Below are positions 9,560 through 19,834 of a DNA stretch of 64,000 nucleotides, in pieces; position 1 is the stretch's first letter, and every line of letters starts with the position of its first letter. A program made the translations under genes and the position numbers. Location of the stretch: NCBI GenBank assembly GCA_963842975.1, contig CAWJIH010000003.1, positions 74,556-138,555 of the forward strand, read 5' to 3'. A model generated the notes under the pieces. That model was not told the origin of the DNA. It made no database searches and was given only the letters and a program-made list of their open reading frames with translations. The stretch comes from JACJWR01 sp963842975. GTDB taxonomy: Bacteria; Actinomycetota; Actinomycetes; S36-B12; UBA10799.

Positions 9560-12412
9560 TTAGTCCACGCCGACCGGGGTCGCCGTGGGCACCATGGCCT
9601 CCTGCCCGACCTCCGGTGCCGTGGTGATCTCTGGCGCGGTTTCCTGCACGGCCGCTTTCTTGGTCGCCGCCTTCTTCGCCGGAGCCTTCTTCGCGGGGGC
9701 CTTTTTGACGGCGGCCTTTTTCGCGGGGGCCTTCTTGACGGCCGTCTTCTTCGCAGGGGCCTTTTTCGCAACCGCCTTCTTCGCAGGCGCCTTCTTCGCG
9801 GGGGCCTTTTTCGCCGCCTTTCGAGCCGTCTTCTTTGCCGGTCCGGCCGCTCTGCGATCGGCCAGCAACTCCACTGCACGCTCGAGCGTCAGGCTCTGCG
9901 CATCGTCTCCGGCGCGCAGCGATGCGTTCGTCTCACCATCGGTCACGTAGGGGCCGTATCGGCCCGACTTCAGCCGGATCTCCCCGTTGCTGTTCGGGTC
10001 AGTGCCCACCACGACGCCCGGATCTGCTGCCCGGCGGCCGCGTTGTTTGGGCTGGGCCAGCAGCGCAAGCGCTTCATCCAGGGTGATCGCGAAAATCGAC
10101 CCCTCATCCGGCAGCGACCTGGAGTCACCGGCATGCGTGATGTAGGGGCCGTATCGTCCGTTATGCGCGGTGATGGGCTCGCCATCGGCTGGGTGCTCGC
10201 CGACTGTTCGCGGCAAGTTGAGCAGGGGCATAGCCTCGTCCAGCGTGACCGATTCCGGCGTCATGGTGGCCAGCAGACTCGAGGTCCGTGGTTTGGGACG
10301 TTTGCGCGCAGTGAGTTCGGCCTCGGCCTCGGTGAGGACCTCGGTGACGTACGGGCCGTACCGCCCAGACTTCACCACCACCCTCCGTCCGGTGTCCTCG
10401 GCGATCCCCAATTCCCGTTCACTCGGGACTGCCAGAAGTTCCGCCACCTTTTCAGCCGTCAGTTCGTCCGGAGCAAGCTCGTCCGGAATCGTGAGCCGCC
10501 GATCCCCGGACTCAACGAATGCGCCGAACTTGCCCACCCGCACCACCGCCTCGGAGTCGGCGATCGGGAAGGTGGCGTTGGCGCGCGGGTCGATGTCATC
10601 GCCGCCGCTGACAATCAGCGGGTGCAGACCGGGGAACTCTCCGCCTTCACCGTCACCGAAGTAGAAGCGTCGAAGCACCGCCGCCCGCTGTTGCTCTCCT
10701 CTGGAGACCATGTCGAGGATCTCCTCCATGCGGGCGGTGAAATCGAAATCGACCAGCGCCGAGAAGTGCTCCTCGAGCAACCGCACCACTGAAAATCCAA
10801 GCCAGGTCGGGATCAACGCGCTACCTCGTTTGCGCACGTAACCCCGATCAATCACGGTGGTGATGATTGCGGCGTAGGTGGAGGGACGGCCGATTCCCTT
10901 GGCCTCCAGTTGCTTCACCAGACTCGCCTCGGTGTACCGCGCAGGCGGTTTCGTGGCATGTCCGCTCGCGGTGATCGACTCCGGATTCACAAGGTCGCCC
11001 ACTGCGAGTAGCGGCAGCCTGGTCGAACCGCGACCGTCCTTGTCCTCCTCGTCGGTGCCTTCTTCGTAGGCAGCCAAGAAGCCCGGGAACACCACGACCG
11101 TGCCCGACGCCGAGAAGGTGCACTCGCGGCCGTCGCCAGCGGTTGCGTGCAAGGTCACCGTGGTGGTGGCCACCCGGGCATCAGCCATCTGCGAGGCGAG
11201 GGTGCGCCGCCAGATCAGCTCGTACAGGGCAAACTCGTCGCCCACAAGTTCACCGGCCAATTCCCCGGGGGTGCGGAAATGGTCTCCCGCTGGGCGCACC
11301 GCCTCGTGCGCCTCTTGGGCATTCTTGGCTTTGCTCTTGTAGCGCCGCGGTGCGGACGCAACATGGTCGGCCCCGAAGAGGTCTCCGGCCTGCTGGCGAG
11401 CCGCCGTGATCGCGGTTTCCGACAGGGTCGTGGAATCCGTTCGCATGTAGGTGATGTAGCCGCGGTCGTACAGCGACTGGGCCACCCGCATCGTGCGCTG
11501 GGCGCCCCAACTCTTCTTCCGCGAGGCTTCCTGCTGCAGCGTTGAGGTGGTGAAAGGCGCAGCGGGACTGCGCTTCGAGGGCTTTTCGACCACGTCGGCG
11601 ACCCGCAGCGACTGCCCCCGCAGGGCCGCAGCCAGCTGCTCGGCGGCCGCCGCGTCAAGCCGAAGAACATCATCGGCACGCAATTGACCGTCCCGGCCGA
11701 AATCTCGGCCAACGGCGATCCGGGTGCCATCCACTGCAGTGAGGGCAGAGGAAAAGGGTCGCGGCTGGCCGGCCAGCGCATCGATCCCCCAATATTCGGC
11801 GGCCCGGAAGGCGATGCGCTCGCGTTCGCGGAGCACCAGCAGTCGCACCGCCACCGATTGCACACGTCCGGCCGACAGTTGACTGCGCACCTTGCGCCAC
11901 AGCACCGGCGATACCTCGTAGCCGTACAGGCGGTCGATCACCCGACGCGTCTCCTGGGCATCGACGAGGTCCTGGTCCAACTCCCGGGTGTTCGATGCGG
12001 CGTACGAGATGGCCTCGGGCGTGATCTCGTTGAACACCATGCGCCGGACCGGGACCTTTGGCTTGAGCACCTCAAGTAGATGCCAAGCGATGGCTTCGCC
12101 TTCTCGATCCTCATCGGTGGCGAGCAACAACTCGTCGGCGTCCTTGAGGTGGGAGCGCAACTCGGCGACCTTGGACTTTTTCGACGGCGCCACGACATAG
12201 ATCGGTGTGAAATCGCCTTCAACGTCCACTGCCAGCCTGGCCCAGCTTTGGTCCCGAAACTGCGCGGGCACCTGAGCGCTGCCTTCGGGAAGGTCCCGAA
12301 CGTGACCCACGCTGGCCTCCACCCGATAGCCGGGACCAAGGTAGCGCTGAATCGTCTTGGCCTTCGCCGGCGATTCGACGATGACTAGGCGAACTCCACT
12401 GGCACTACTCAC
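9560..12412 (-). CDS. topA: DNA topoisomerase I (type IA)
   Basis: GTG 12412 is preferred because the TOPRIM domain starts a few residues later (VRLVIVESPAKAKT). The catalytic acids are visible in that motif and in DEDREGEAI. The active-site Tyr sits in GYITYMRTDS. Instead of zinc fingers the C-terminus has four actinobacterial repeats (variants of SGRYGPYVT) and a long Lys/Ala/Pro-rich basic tail (KKAPAKKA repeats, about 9640-9840). That tail is known to raise DNA affinity and processivity in actinobacterial TopA. The reading frame is intact over about 950 codons. The enzyme relaxes negative supercoils. Confidence 0.95.
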   Translation of the reverse strand: MSSASGVRLVIVESPAKAKTIQRYLGPGYRVEASVGHVRDLPEGSAQVPAQFRDQSWARLAVDVEGDFTPIYVVAPSKKSKVAELRSHLKDADELLLATDEDREGEAIAWHLLEVLKPKVPVRRMVFNEITPEAISYAASNTRELDQDLVDAQETRRVIDRLYGYEVSPVLWRKVRSQLSAGRVQSVAVRLLVLRERERIAFRAAEYWGIDALAGQPRPFSSALTAVDGTRIAVGRDFGRDGQLRADDVLRLDAAAAEQLAAALRGQSLRVADVVEKPSKRSPAAPFTTSTLQQEASRKKSWGAQRTMRVAQSLYDRGYITYMRTDSTTLSETAITAARQQAGDLFGADHVASAPRRYKSKAKNAQEAHEAVRPAGDHFRTPGELAGELVGDEFALYELIWRRTLASQMADARVATTTVTLHATAGDGRECTFSASGTVVVFPGFLAAYEEGTDEEDKDGRGSTRLPLLAVGDLVNPESITASGHATKPPARYTEASLVKQLEAKGIGRPSTYAAIITTVIDRGYVRKRGSALIPTWLGFSVVRLLEEHFSALVDFDFTARMEEILDMVSRGEQQRAAVLRRFYFGDGEGGEFPGLHPLIVSGGDDIDPRANATFPIADSEAVVRVGKFGAFVESGDRRLTIPDELAPDELTAEKVAELLAVPSERELGIAEDTGRRVVVKSGRYGPYVTEVLTEAEAELTARKRPKPRTSSLLATMTPESVTLDEAMPLLNLPRTVGEHPADGEPITAHNGRYGPYITHAGDSRSLPDEGSIFAITLDEALALLAQPKQRGRRAADPGVVVGTDPNSNGEIRLKSGRYGPYVTDGETNASLRAGDDAQSLTLERAVELLADRRAAGPAKKTARKAAKKAPAKKAPAKKAVAKKAPAKKTAVKKAPAKKAAVKKAPAKKAPAKKAATKKAAVQETAPEITTAPEVGQEAMVPTATPVGVD

Positions 12413-12523
12413 GTGCTGTGCTCCTTCATCGCAGATACTGCGGGTTATGCGGGTGGGCTGTGCACGATGCACGATGGCCAACGGGCCGACCACGGAGTCG
12501 GGAGGCCACCTTTGCAGTACATG

Positions 12524-13797
12524 TCATCCAAGGTCAAGCGTGACAAACCCTCGCTCCATGAGACCACGGACCCCTGGCAACCACGACAGCAGCACGTCCT
12601 CGACGCTCATGGCCAACGCATCGGCACAGTCCGCAAGTCGATGCTGTAAGGCTACGCCCCGATCCGCCAACAGCAACCAAGACAGGCACGGATCAAGCGG
12701 TTCCGGCGCGCGCCAACCGGACTCGGAGACGAGCACGACGGCTGCAGCGGAACCAGACCAGTTGCCGAGGTCGGCACCATTGAAGTCCACGATCTTCACC
12801 GCGTCGGCGAGCGCAACGTCACCAGCGAGCAGGTCGACCGCGGTGGGAGCGTCCATCCGTCGGGCACACTCGGCCACAACCTCCGCGCCGAAGGGCAAGC
12901 GCTGGGCAGTCGACACATCTTCCACCCAATGGACCGGGACGTCGCTGCTGACGGCGTTGCTGACGCGCTGCCGACGTTGCTCCCCGTGATTGGCCGATGC
13001 AGCACAATCCAGCCGAACCCGACCGCGGCGGCGGAGAGCGTCTCCAAATAGGACAGCCACTCGCCGCGAAGCTGCGCGGCGCCGGATTCCCTGGAGTCCC
13101 GCAGCCAGAAGTCGACGTAGTCGGCAGGTCCCAGCACGTCGCGCTGCGCCACCCACGCCAGGCAATCGGCCGGCAACCACGCGCTCACCCGGTCTTCCCA
13201 GCGACCAGCATCAGGATGGAGCCAGGACGTCACGATCACCGCCCAACCGCCAGGCCGGAGCACCCGGCGCACATCCGCCAGCACCTGCGCAGTCACAGAA
13301 TCACCCGGGGCCGGTGAGTCTCGATAGGCGTGCCGCCGCCGAGGACCGATCACGAAAGGCGGGTTCGCCGTGATGAGGTCAAACGATTCGGCCGCAAACG
13401 CCTCAGTGAACGATCCGCGCACGCACGCCACCTGGTCCCGGCGCACCGCGCTGGCCCGGCAACTGGCTCTGGTGGCGCTGAGCGCCCTTTCGCTGATGTC
13501 GGACGCAACCACGAACTCCGAATGTTCGGCCAGCGCCACGCTCCCCACGCCGCAACCGGAACCGAGGTCGAGCGAGGTCCTGACGTGCGTTCTGGGGGTG
13601 AGCGTCAACAGCGTGCGAGACGCGCCGGAGGCGCCCATGACGTGATCGGCCGGCAACGCTGCGTCACCGACCGGATCGGCAACTACGATCACCGGATCCG
13701 GTCGGTGCTGCAACCACTCCAGGCCGATCACGTCACCGAATTCGACCTGCTCAGCAACGAACGGGCGCTGCACTCCACTGCTCATTCGCGCATTCAA
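12524..13797 (-). CDS. SAM-dependent methyltransferase, one frameshift
   Basis: The N-terminal part (start 13797) has the SAM-binding motif LDLGSGCGVGSVALA and the catalytic ANPPFVIG motif, of the NPPF/Y type used by N-methyltransferases acting on amides or exocyclic amines. After a frame change near 12990 the protein continues in good coding sequence (VHWVEDVSTAQRLPFGAEV onwards) to the stop at 12524. Total length is about 424 aa. It lies between topA and hppA, as in Streptomyces. Its substrate is not evident. Confidence 0.75.
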
Positions 13798-13803
13798 CGC
13801 GAC

Positions 13804-16155
13804 CTATGACGCCCCGGGAGCAGCGGTAGCAATGTCGCTTTCCTCGATTGCGCCACCGCGGCGCTTCGACACGATCACCGAACCGACCACAATCGCCGTG
13901 GCTACCAGCGCGATGCCGTAGCGCAAGGGGCTGTTCGCCTCATCACCGATGGACAACGCGACCACGGCCGGGGCGATGAGCAGCGCAACCAGGTTCATCA
14001 CCTTGATCAACGGGTTGATGGCCGGGCCAGCCGTGTCCTTGAACGGGTCACCCACGGTGTCGCCGATCACAGTTGCAGCGTGGGCCTCGGAACCTTTTCC
14101 ACCGAAGTGACCGTCTTCGACGAATTTCTTCGCGTTGTCCCAGGCCCCACCGGAGTTGGCCAGGAACACCGCCATCAGCACACCGGTGGCGATGGTTCCC
14201 GCGAGGTAGGCGCCAAGCGCACCGACACCCAGTCCGAACCCGACCGCGACCGGCGCCAAAATGGCTAGCAGACCCGGGGTGGCCAGTTCGCGGAGTGAGT
14301 CACGGGTGCAGATGTCCACAACTCGACCGTATTCGGGCTTCTCGGTGTAGTTCATGATGCCGGGGTGCTCGCGGAACTGCCGGCGCACCTCGAAGATGAT
14401 GGCGCCCGCGGCCCGGGTGACCGCGTTGATCGCGAGGCCGGAGAACAGGAACACCACCGCAGCACCGATGATCAACCCGACCAGGTTGGCCGGGTTGGCC
14501 ACGTTGAGCACGCCGAGATACTGCAGGCCCTGCTGTTCGGTGAGCGTGTCAAGGGAGAGCCCCGAGGAGGCGACCGCTCCCCGGATCGCATCCTGGTACG
14601 AACCGAACAGGGCTGTTGCCGCCAGCACCGCAGTAGCGATCGCGATTCCCTTGGTGATGGCCTTGGTGGTGTTGCCCACGGCGTCCAGGTTCTGCAGCAC
14701 CTTCGCGCCGGACTCGCTGACGTCGCCAGACATTTCGGCGATGCCCTGGGCATTGTCCGAAACCGGACCGAAGGTGTCCATCGCCACAATCACGCCCACC
14801 GTGGTGAGCAGGCCGGTGCCTGCCAACGCCACCGCGAACAGTGAGAGCGTCACCGAACCGGCGCCGAGGAGGAAGGCACCGAAGACCGCTCCGGCGATGA
14901 TCAACGCGGTGTAGACCGCCGATTCGAGCCCCAGCGAGATACCGGACAGGATCACCGTGGCCGGACCGGTGAGTGAGGTGCGCGCGACGTTGTCCACCGG
15001 CGGCCGGTTGGTCTCGGTGAAGTAGCCGGTGAGCTGCTGGATTACCGCGGCGAGCACGATACCGATGATCACCGCGCCGATTGCCAGGACCCGCGGGTTG
15101 AATGCCTCAACGCTGCCGACGATGCCGAGATCCGCCACGACGACGCCCCGAAACTCCACGATCCGCGACGGCAGGAATACGAACGCGGCGATCGTCACCA
15201 GCACTGCCGAAGCAATCGCGGAAATGAAGAAGCCCCGGTTGATGGCCTGCATGCCCGAGCGATCCGAGGGCCGCGGGGACACCGCGAAGATTCCGATGAT
15301 CGCGGTCAGCACGCCGATCGCGGGGACGATCAGTGGGAACACCAGACCCAGTTCGCCAAACGCTGCTTTGCCCAGGATCAGCGCTGCGACCAACGTCACG
15401 GCGTAGGACTCGAAGAGGTCCGCGGCCATACCAGCACAGTCGCCAACGTTGTCGCCGACGTTGTCGGCGATCGTCGCGGCATTGCGAGGATCGTCTTCTG
15501 GGATGCCCTGCTCCACCTTGCCTACCAGGTCGGCGCCGACGTCGGCGGCCTTGGTGAAGATGCCGCCACCGACTCGCATGAACATGGCCAGCAGGGCGGC
15601 TCCGAAGCCGAAGCCCTCGAGCACCTTCGGCGCTTCGCCCTTGTAGACCAGCACGACAACGGCAGCGCCGAGTAGTCCCAGACCGACGGTGAACATGCCA
15701 GCGACGCCCCCGGTCCGGAAGGCGATTCGCATCGCCGGTTGTTCACCGGCGTCGTTGGCTGCCGCCGCCATCCGAACGTTGGCCCGCACCGCCAGCCACA
15801 TGCCGACATAACCGGTGATGCCGGAGAACACGGCCCCGACGACGAAGAAGATCGACCTTCCGATGCGCTCGCTGGTCGTCTCCGCAGGCAGCAGGAAGAG
15901 TAGGAAGAAGACGACGACCGCAAACACCGACAAGGTTCTAAATTGTCGAGACAGGTATGCGGAGGCACCTTCTTGCACCGCTGCGGCGATGCTCTTCATA
16001 TTTTCGGTGCCCTCATTGGCGGACAGCACCTCGCGGACCAAAACACCTGCGACAGCCAGGGCGATGAGCGCTACCAGCGCCACCACCAGAACGATCGTGT
16101 AGTTGGCCCCGGAGACTGTCACCGAGGTGGCTGTAGCCACGCTGGCAAACGACAT
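13804..16155 (-). CDS. hppA: Membrane-bound proton-translocating pyrophosphatase
   Basis: ATG 16155 is chosen because GGGAG lies 5 bases upstream. The protein has about 783 aa with some 16 membrane helices. The pyrophosphate-binding loops are intact: DVGADLVGK and DNVGDNVGD, and near the C-terminus DNAKKF and GDPFKDTAGPA. The residue that separates the two subclasses is Lys in GNTTKA, where K-dependent enzymes have Ala, so this should be the K+-independent proton pump. It couples hydrolysis of pyrophosphate to proton export. The gene is intact and well conserved. Confidence 0.95.
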   Translation of the reverse strand: MSFASVATATSVTVSGANYTIVLVVALVALIALAVAGVLVREVLSANEGTENMKSIAAAVQEGASAYLSRQFRTLSVFAVVVFFLLFLLPAETTSERIGRSIFFVVGAVFSGITGYVGMWLAVRANVRMAAAANDAGEQPAMRIAFRTGGVAGMFTVGLGLLGAAVVVLVYKGEAPKVLEGFGFGAALLAMFMRVGGGIFTKAADVGADLVGKVEQGIPEDDPRNAATIADNVGDNVGDCAGMAADLFESYAVTLVAALILGKAAFGELGLVFPLIVPAIGVLTAIIGIFAVSPRPSDRSGMQAINRGFFISAIASAVLVTIAAFVFLPSRIVEFRGVVVADLGIVGSVEAFNPRVLAIGAVIIGIVLAAVIQQLTGYFTETNRPPVDNVARTSLTGPATVILSGISLGLESAVYTALIIAGAVFGAFLLGAGSVTLSLFAVALAGTGLLTTVGVIVAMDTFGPVSDNAQGIAEMSGDVSESGAKVLQNLDAVGNTTKAITKGIAIATAVLAATALFGSYQDAIRGAVASSGLSLDTLTEQQGLQYLGVLNVANPANLVGLIIGAAVVFLFSGLAINAVTRAAGAIIFEVRRQFREHPGIMNYTEKPEYGRVVDICTRDSLRELATPGLLAILAPVAVGFGLGVGALGAYLAGTIATGVLMAVFLANSGGAWDNAKKFVEDGHFGGKGSEAHAATVIGDTVGDPFKDTAGPAINPLIKVMNLVALLIAPAVVALSIGDEANSPLRYGIALVATAIVVGSVIVSKRRGGAIEESDIATAAPGAS

Positions 16156-16372
16156 TCGCACTCCCAGGTCTTGAGTCTTTAGTTAACTGTTCACGCCCCA
16201 TTTGGCGTGTTGGCTGGGGCTTCACTGAACGCGAGTACCGGGTACGGGTGCCCTTGCGGCGTCGCGGGTTGTGCCTCAGATGGGCGTGAGTCTACGCAGG
16301 AGCACGCCAATGTTGTTCTTGACCACGCAGCAGGTATCGCAGTGGGTGGTGAGAAGTTGGCTATTCGACCGC

Positions 16373-16720
16373 TCAGTCGGCGGTGAGCGGCCAGGCCATC
16401 ACAAGGCCCCTGTCGCCAAGGTCGAATCGGGGAGCAACGGCTCGCAGCACGGTCATGGCCAACTGACTTTCCGGTTCGGTCACGCTAGGGGCTGCGTTCG
16501 GACCAACTGCTACTGAGAGTTGGTCGAAAGTGAGGTCGAACTCCACCTCGACCGGCTCGTCGAGGCCGATGTGCAGTAGGCAGGCTTCGGTGACCGCCAA
16601 GCGGATGTCGTCGACACCCTCCTCGTCGAATCCGGCCTGTCGGGCAACCCCGGCGGCGAGCAGCCGTGCGATTCGTACGTACGCCGGACCCGGCGGGATG
16701 GTCAGAGTCGCGACCCGCAT
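16373..16720 (-). CDS. Anti-sigma-factor-like HATPase partner of the STAS protein
   Basis: This 115-aa protein resembles the small GHKL serine-kinase/anti-sigma family. The N-box region is visible as DIRLAVTEACLLH. The canonical glycine-rich ATP-lid motifs are weak or missing. It begins immediately after the stop of the anti-anti-sigma gene, the same order as the anti-sigma gene next to bldG in Streptomyces. It would sequester a sigma factor and be released by the STAS protein. Whether it still binds ATP is doubtful from the sequence. Confidence 0.7.
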   Translation of the reverse strand: MRVATLTIPPGPAYVRIARLLAAGVARQAGFDEEGVDDIRLAVTEACLLHIGLDEPVEVEFDLTFDQLSVAVGPNAAPSVTEPESQLAMTVLRAVAPRFDLGDRGLVMAWPLTAD

Positions 16721-17062
16721 TCATGCCGTCCCGGGCGACACCGCGGACACAGATTCGCCGACGGTCATGATCTGGTCCATCCCGGTTATCGACAAAACTT
16801 TGAGGATCCGTGGGGAGGTGGCCACGAGCGCAAGGTCGCCGCCATTTTCCCGGAGGTGGGTGAGGGCCTTGATGAGCACCCCGAGACCGGTGGAATCCAG
16901 AAAGTCGACGTCGGTGAGATCCACCACCAACTGCACCGGAGAATCGGTCAAGAACTCCGACAGGTGCTCGTCGAGTTGTGGCGCCGAGAGCGCATCAAGT
17001 TCTCCCACGACCGCAACCACCGTCGCGTCGCCTGCCTGTGAGTTTTCCAGTCGCAGATCCAC
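16721..17062 (-). CDS. bldG: BldG-like anti-anti-sigma factor (STAS)
   Basis: The protein is 113 aa, the BldG length, with the STAS core and the phosphorylatable Ser in FLDSTGLGVLI. Its neighbours are an anti-sigma HATPase directly downstream, hppA beyond that and the DEAH helicase divergently upstream, as at the Streptomyces bldG locus. The unphosphorylated form would bind the anti-sigma protein and free the sigma factor. Orthology is inferred from length, motif and gene order; the developmental role in Streptomyces need not apply. Confidence 0.75.
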   Translation of the reverse strand: MDLRLENSQAGDATVVAVVGELDALSAPQLDEHLSEFLTDSPVQLVVDLTDVDFLDSTGLGVLIKALTHLRENGGDLALVATSPRILKVLSITGMDQIMTVGESVSAVSPGTA

Positions 17063-17193
17063 GTGACTCCTTGTCTGGTCAACCGTCGGCGCTCTACCGT
17101 CGGCAACAGATGCAGGCGCATCGAGTACGCTCCGCGCCCCAACTGTGGCATAGCGCCCGCGGCGTTGTCGTGCCCGAACGGGAGAATGATCGC

Positions 17194-19431
17194 GTGCAGA
17201 GCGCCGAATTTCTCGCCAGGCTGCCGGATCGGGTCACCCGTGACGCAGTTGGTCGGGTGGCCTTGCCAGCTCGCACTGCTCGGCTCCTCGACATTCCGGC
17301 CTGTGTGGATCCCACCGTGGCGGATCGGTTGCGATCTCACGGCATCGCCAGCCTTTATCTACATCAAGCCGCTGCGGTGCAGGCACTGCTGGTGGATCAC
17401 CGCCATGTGGTGGTGGCGACTGGCACCGCTTCGGGGAAGTCCCTCGTGTACCAAAGCGCGGCAGCAACCCTCGCGGCTCGCGATCCGGCGATGACCACCA
17501 TCTACTTGAGCCCGACAAAGGCGCTGGGCCACGATCAGGCGCAGTCGATGGCCTGGACGGGCCTGCGGGTGGGGGTCCTCGATGGCGACACCCCCTCCGA
17601 GGAACGCGAGTGGATCGCCGCGCACGCTCAGGTAGTCATCACCAACCCGGACCTGCTCAATGTCTCATTGCTGCCACGCCACCGGCGCTGGCAGCGGCTG
17701 TTGCGGAATCTCCAGTTGGTGGTGATCGACGAATGCCACAACTACCGCGGGGTTTTCGGTGCCCATGTCGCCATGATCCTTCGGCGCCTGCTGCGGCTGG
17801 CCCGGGCGGCAGGTGCGGACCCCCTAGTGATGGCCGCGTCGGCCACTACCGCGGCCCCCGGCGAGACGCTGCGCGCGCTGATTGGCAGCGACGCCCAGGA
17901 AATCACCGACGACGGTTCCCCGCGGGGGCCGCTGGAGGTGATCCTTCGTGATCCATCCGAGGCGCGCAAGGGGAGCCGGCAGGAGGCGGCCGAGTTGCTG
18001 GCTGCGCTTGTGTCCGACCACCTGCGGACCCTGGCGTTCGTCCCTTCCCGAGTGGGCGCCGAGACCATGGCTGCGCAAGCCAAGGAACTGTCCAGTGGCG
18101 TGCCGCCAGACGCAGTCGTCGCCTACCGAGCCGGGTTGCTGGCGGAGGAGCGTCGGGCGATCGAAACTGAGCTTCGGTCTGGGGCTTTGCTGGGCGTGGC
18201 CAGCACCAACGCCCTCGAACTCGGTATGGACATCTCCGGCCTCGATGCCGTGGTGCTCGCCGGGTGGCCGGGTCGGCAGTCGTCGTTTTGGCAGCAGGTG
18301 GGCCGCGCTGGGCGTTCCGGGCAACCGGCGGTGGCGGTGCTCGTCGCAGATGATGATCCGCTTGACCACTACCTGCTGGCGCATCCCGGCGAGATCACCG
18401 GACCGGTGACTGAGCGTACGGTGATCGACCTTTCGAATGATCGGATCGTGCGTCAACACTTGACGGCCGCGGCGGCTGAAGCCGCTCTCACAGACGACGA
18501 CCTGGCCCGCTTCGGACCCGCCAGTTCGGCGATCAGCGAATCCCTGGTCGCCGACGGGGTGCTTCGCCGGCGACCACGCGGGTTGTTCTGGCCGCATACC
18601 AGGGGGCCAGAGCCAATCGGTGACATCCGCGGGATTGGCGGTTCGGCGGTGCGAATAGTCGAAACTCGAACCGGTCGACTCCTCGGCACAGTCGACCCCG
18701 CTGCTGCGCCTGCCACAATGCATACCGGTGCGGTGTACGTGCATCAGGGCGACTACTTCCAGGTCGAGCACCTCGACTTGGACGATTCAGTTGCCCTGGT
18801 GACGCCAACGAACGACGACATCTTCACCGTGGCACGCAGTCGGCGAAACCTGGACGTTGCTGCGCTCAACGCCGAACGTCCACTGGGCCTGGGCCGTTTG
18901 GGTACCGGTCAGGTGGCCGTTACTTCGCAGGTAGTCGCCTATCAACGCCGCCGAAGGGGAACCGGCGAAGTGCTGTCGAGTCATCCTTTGGACTCACCGG
19001 AGCAGACCCTTTCCACCGTTGCGGTGTGGTGGTGGTGGCCGTCCGACGTGGTTGACCAACTGGCGCAGGTTGACCTTGCCGGGTCGGCCCACGCAGCCGA
19101 ACACGCAGCAATCGGGCTACTCCCGCACTTCGCCACCTGCGACCGATGGGACATCGGCGGAATCTCGACGACCCACCACCCGGCCACCGGGGAGGTGACC
19201 GCGTTCGTCTATGACGGGTACCCCGGTGGGGTGGGCTATGCGGCGCGCGGTTACGAGATGGCGCACGAATGGCTGGGCGCCACCCGCGATGCGATTCTTG
19301 CGTGCCCGTGTCTGGACGGGTGCCCCAAATGCGTGCAAAGCCCCAAGTGTGGCAACGGCAACAACCCGCTCGACAAAGTCGGGGCGGTGGCTCTGTTGAG
19401 TCTGCTCGTACCTGAAACCGCTAGGGGCTGA
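17194..19431 (+). CDS. DEAH-type SF2 helicase with DUF1998 zinc region (helicase/secretion neighbourhood family)
   Basis: GTG 17194 has GGGAG eight bases upstream; GTG 17170 is an alternative. Motifs: Walker A ATGTASGKS, motif Ia YLSPTKAL, DE-box VIDECHNY (DECH), motif III ASATT and motif VI QQVGRAGRSG. The C-terminus has a Cys cluster (CPCLDGCPKC with a following C). This matches the YprA/Hrq1-like DECH helicase that lies beside Tad pilus genes in actinobacteria. It is convergent with the last pilus gene, overlapping it by 11 bases. The physiological role is unknown; a DNA repair helicase is the usual guess. Confidence 0.85.
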   Translation: MQSAEFLARLPDRVTRDAVGRVALPARTARLLDIPACVDPTVADRLRSHGIASLYLHQAAAVQALLVDHRHVVVATGTASGKSLVYQSAAATLAARDPAMTTIYLSPTKALGHDQAQSMAWTGLRVGVLDGDTPSEEREWIAAHAQVVITNPDLLNVSLLPRHRRWQRLLRNLQLVVIDECHNYRGVFGAHVAMILRRLLRLARAAGADPLVMAASATTAAPGETLRALIGSDAQEITDDGSPRGPLEVILRDPSEARKGSRQEAAELLAALVSDHLRTLAFVPSRVGAETMAAQAKELSSGVPPDAVVAYRAGLLAEERRAIETELRSGALLGVASTNALELGMDISGLDAVVLAGWPGRQSSFWQQVGRAGRSGQPAVAVLVADDDPLDHYLLAHPGEITGPVTERTVIDLSNDRIVRQHLTAAAAEAALTDDDLARFGPASSAISESLVADGVLRRRPRGLFWPHTRGPEPIGDIRGIGGSAVRIVETRTGRLLGTVDPAAAPATMHTGAVYVHQGDYFQVEHLDLDDSVALVTPTNDDIFTVARSRRNLDVAALNAERPLGLGRLGTGQVAVTSQVVAYQRRRRGTGEVLSSHPLDSPEQTLSTVAVWWWWPSDVVDQLAQVDLAGSAHAAEHAAIGLLPHFATCDRWDIGGISTTHHPATGEVTAFVYDGYPGGVGYAARGYEMAHEWLGATRDAILACPCLDGCPKCVQSPKCGNGNNPLDKVGAVALLSLLVPETARG

Positions 19432-19834
19432 GCAGCCCAAGTGAATCGGGGGGACCCGCCCGGGCCACCGCGCGTAGGACCACCGCGGCTGTGTCCGGAT
19501 CGTCTGATGTGCCGCCCGCCAACCACGGCACCGGAGGCTGAAGGGCCGCTGCCACTTGGACGTCGAGGCCCCGTCGTTCACAGGATTCCAACTTCGCCCC
19601 TTGCGCTGAGACGATCCGCTCGGCTTCGGCACACGCCAACTCGGTCCCCGACCACGCCACTCGCGCGCCAGCTAGGGCGCCCAGGTCTGCCGCCTGCGAA
19701 ACCCGCACCTGGGCCGCGATCATGGCACCCACCACCAGCACAATCCCTACCCCAAACGTCAGTGCGAGGATCGCCATCACCACGCCGACGGTGGCAGAGC
19801 CGCGGGCCGCGGGCCGTCCCGCCGGGCGCCTCAC
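19421..19834 (-). CDS. TadE-like protein of the helicase/secretion neighbourhood
   Basis: The 137-aa protein has a short basic N-terminus and one membrane helix (VVMAILALTFGVGIVLVVGAMI), followed by the conserved stretch AADLGALAGAR. This pattern is typical of Rv3654c/TadG-like pilus-assembly proteins that close the actinobacterial tad cluster. Its start overlaps the preceding TadE gene by four bases. It probably sits in the membrane as a minor pseudopilin or assembly component. Confidence 0.75.
   Translation of the reverse strand: MRRPAGRPAARGSATVGVVMAILALTFGVGIVLVVGAMIAAQVRVSQAADLGALAGARVAWSGTELACAEAERIVSAQGAKLESCERRGLDVQVAAALQPPVPWLAGGTSDDPDTAAVVLRAVARAGPPDSLGLLSP

Noticed and set aside
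9585..9950. Long plus-strand frame rich in Ala/Phe opposite topA
   Set aside because: It is the antisense of the KKAPAKKA tail of topoisomerase I; repetitive codons create a spurious open frame.
17824..18771. 315-codon minus-strand frame inside the helicase
   Set aside because: Antisense to the helicase motor motifs; no coherent protein features.
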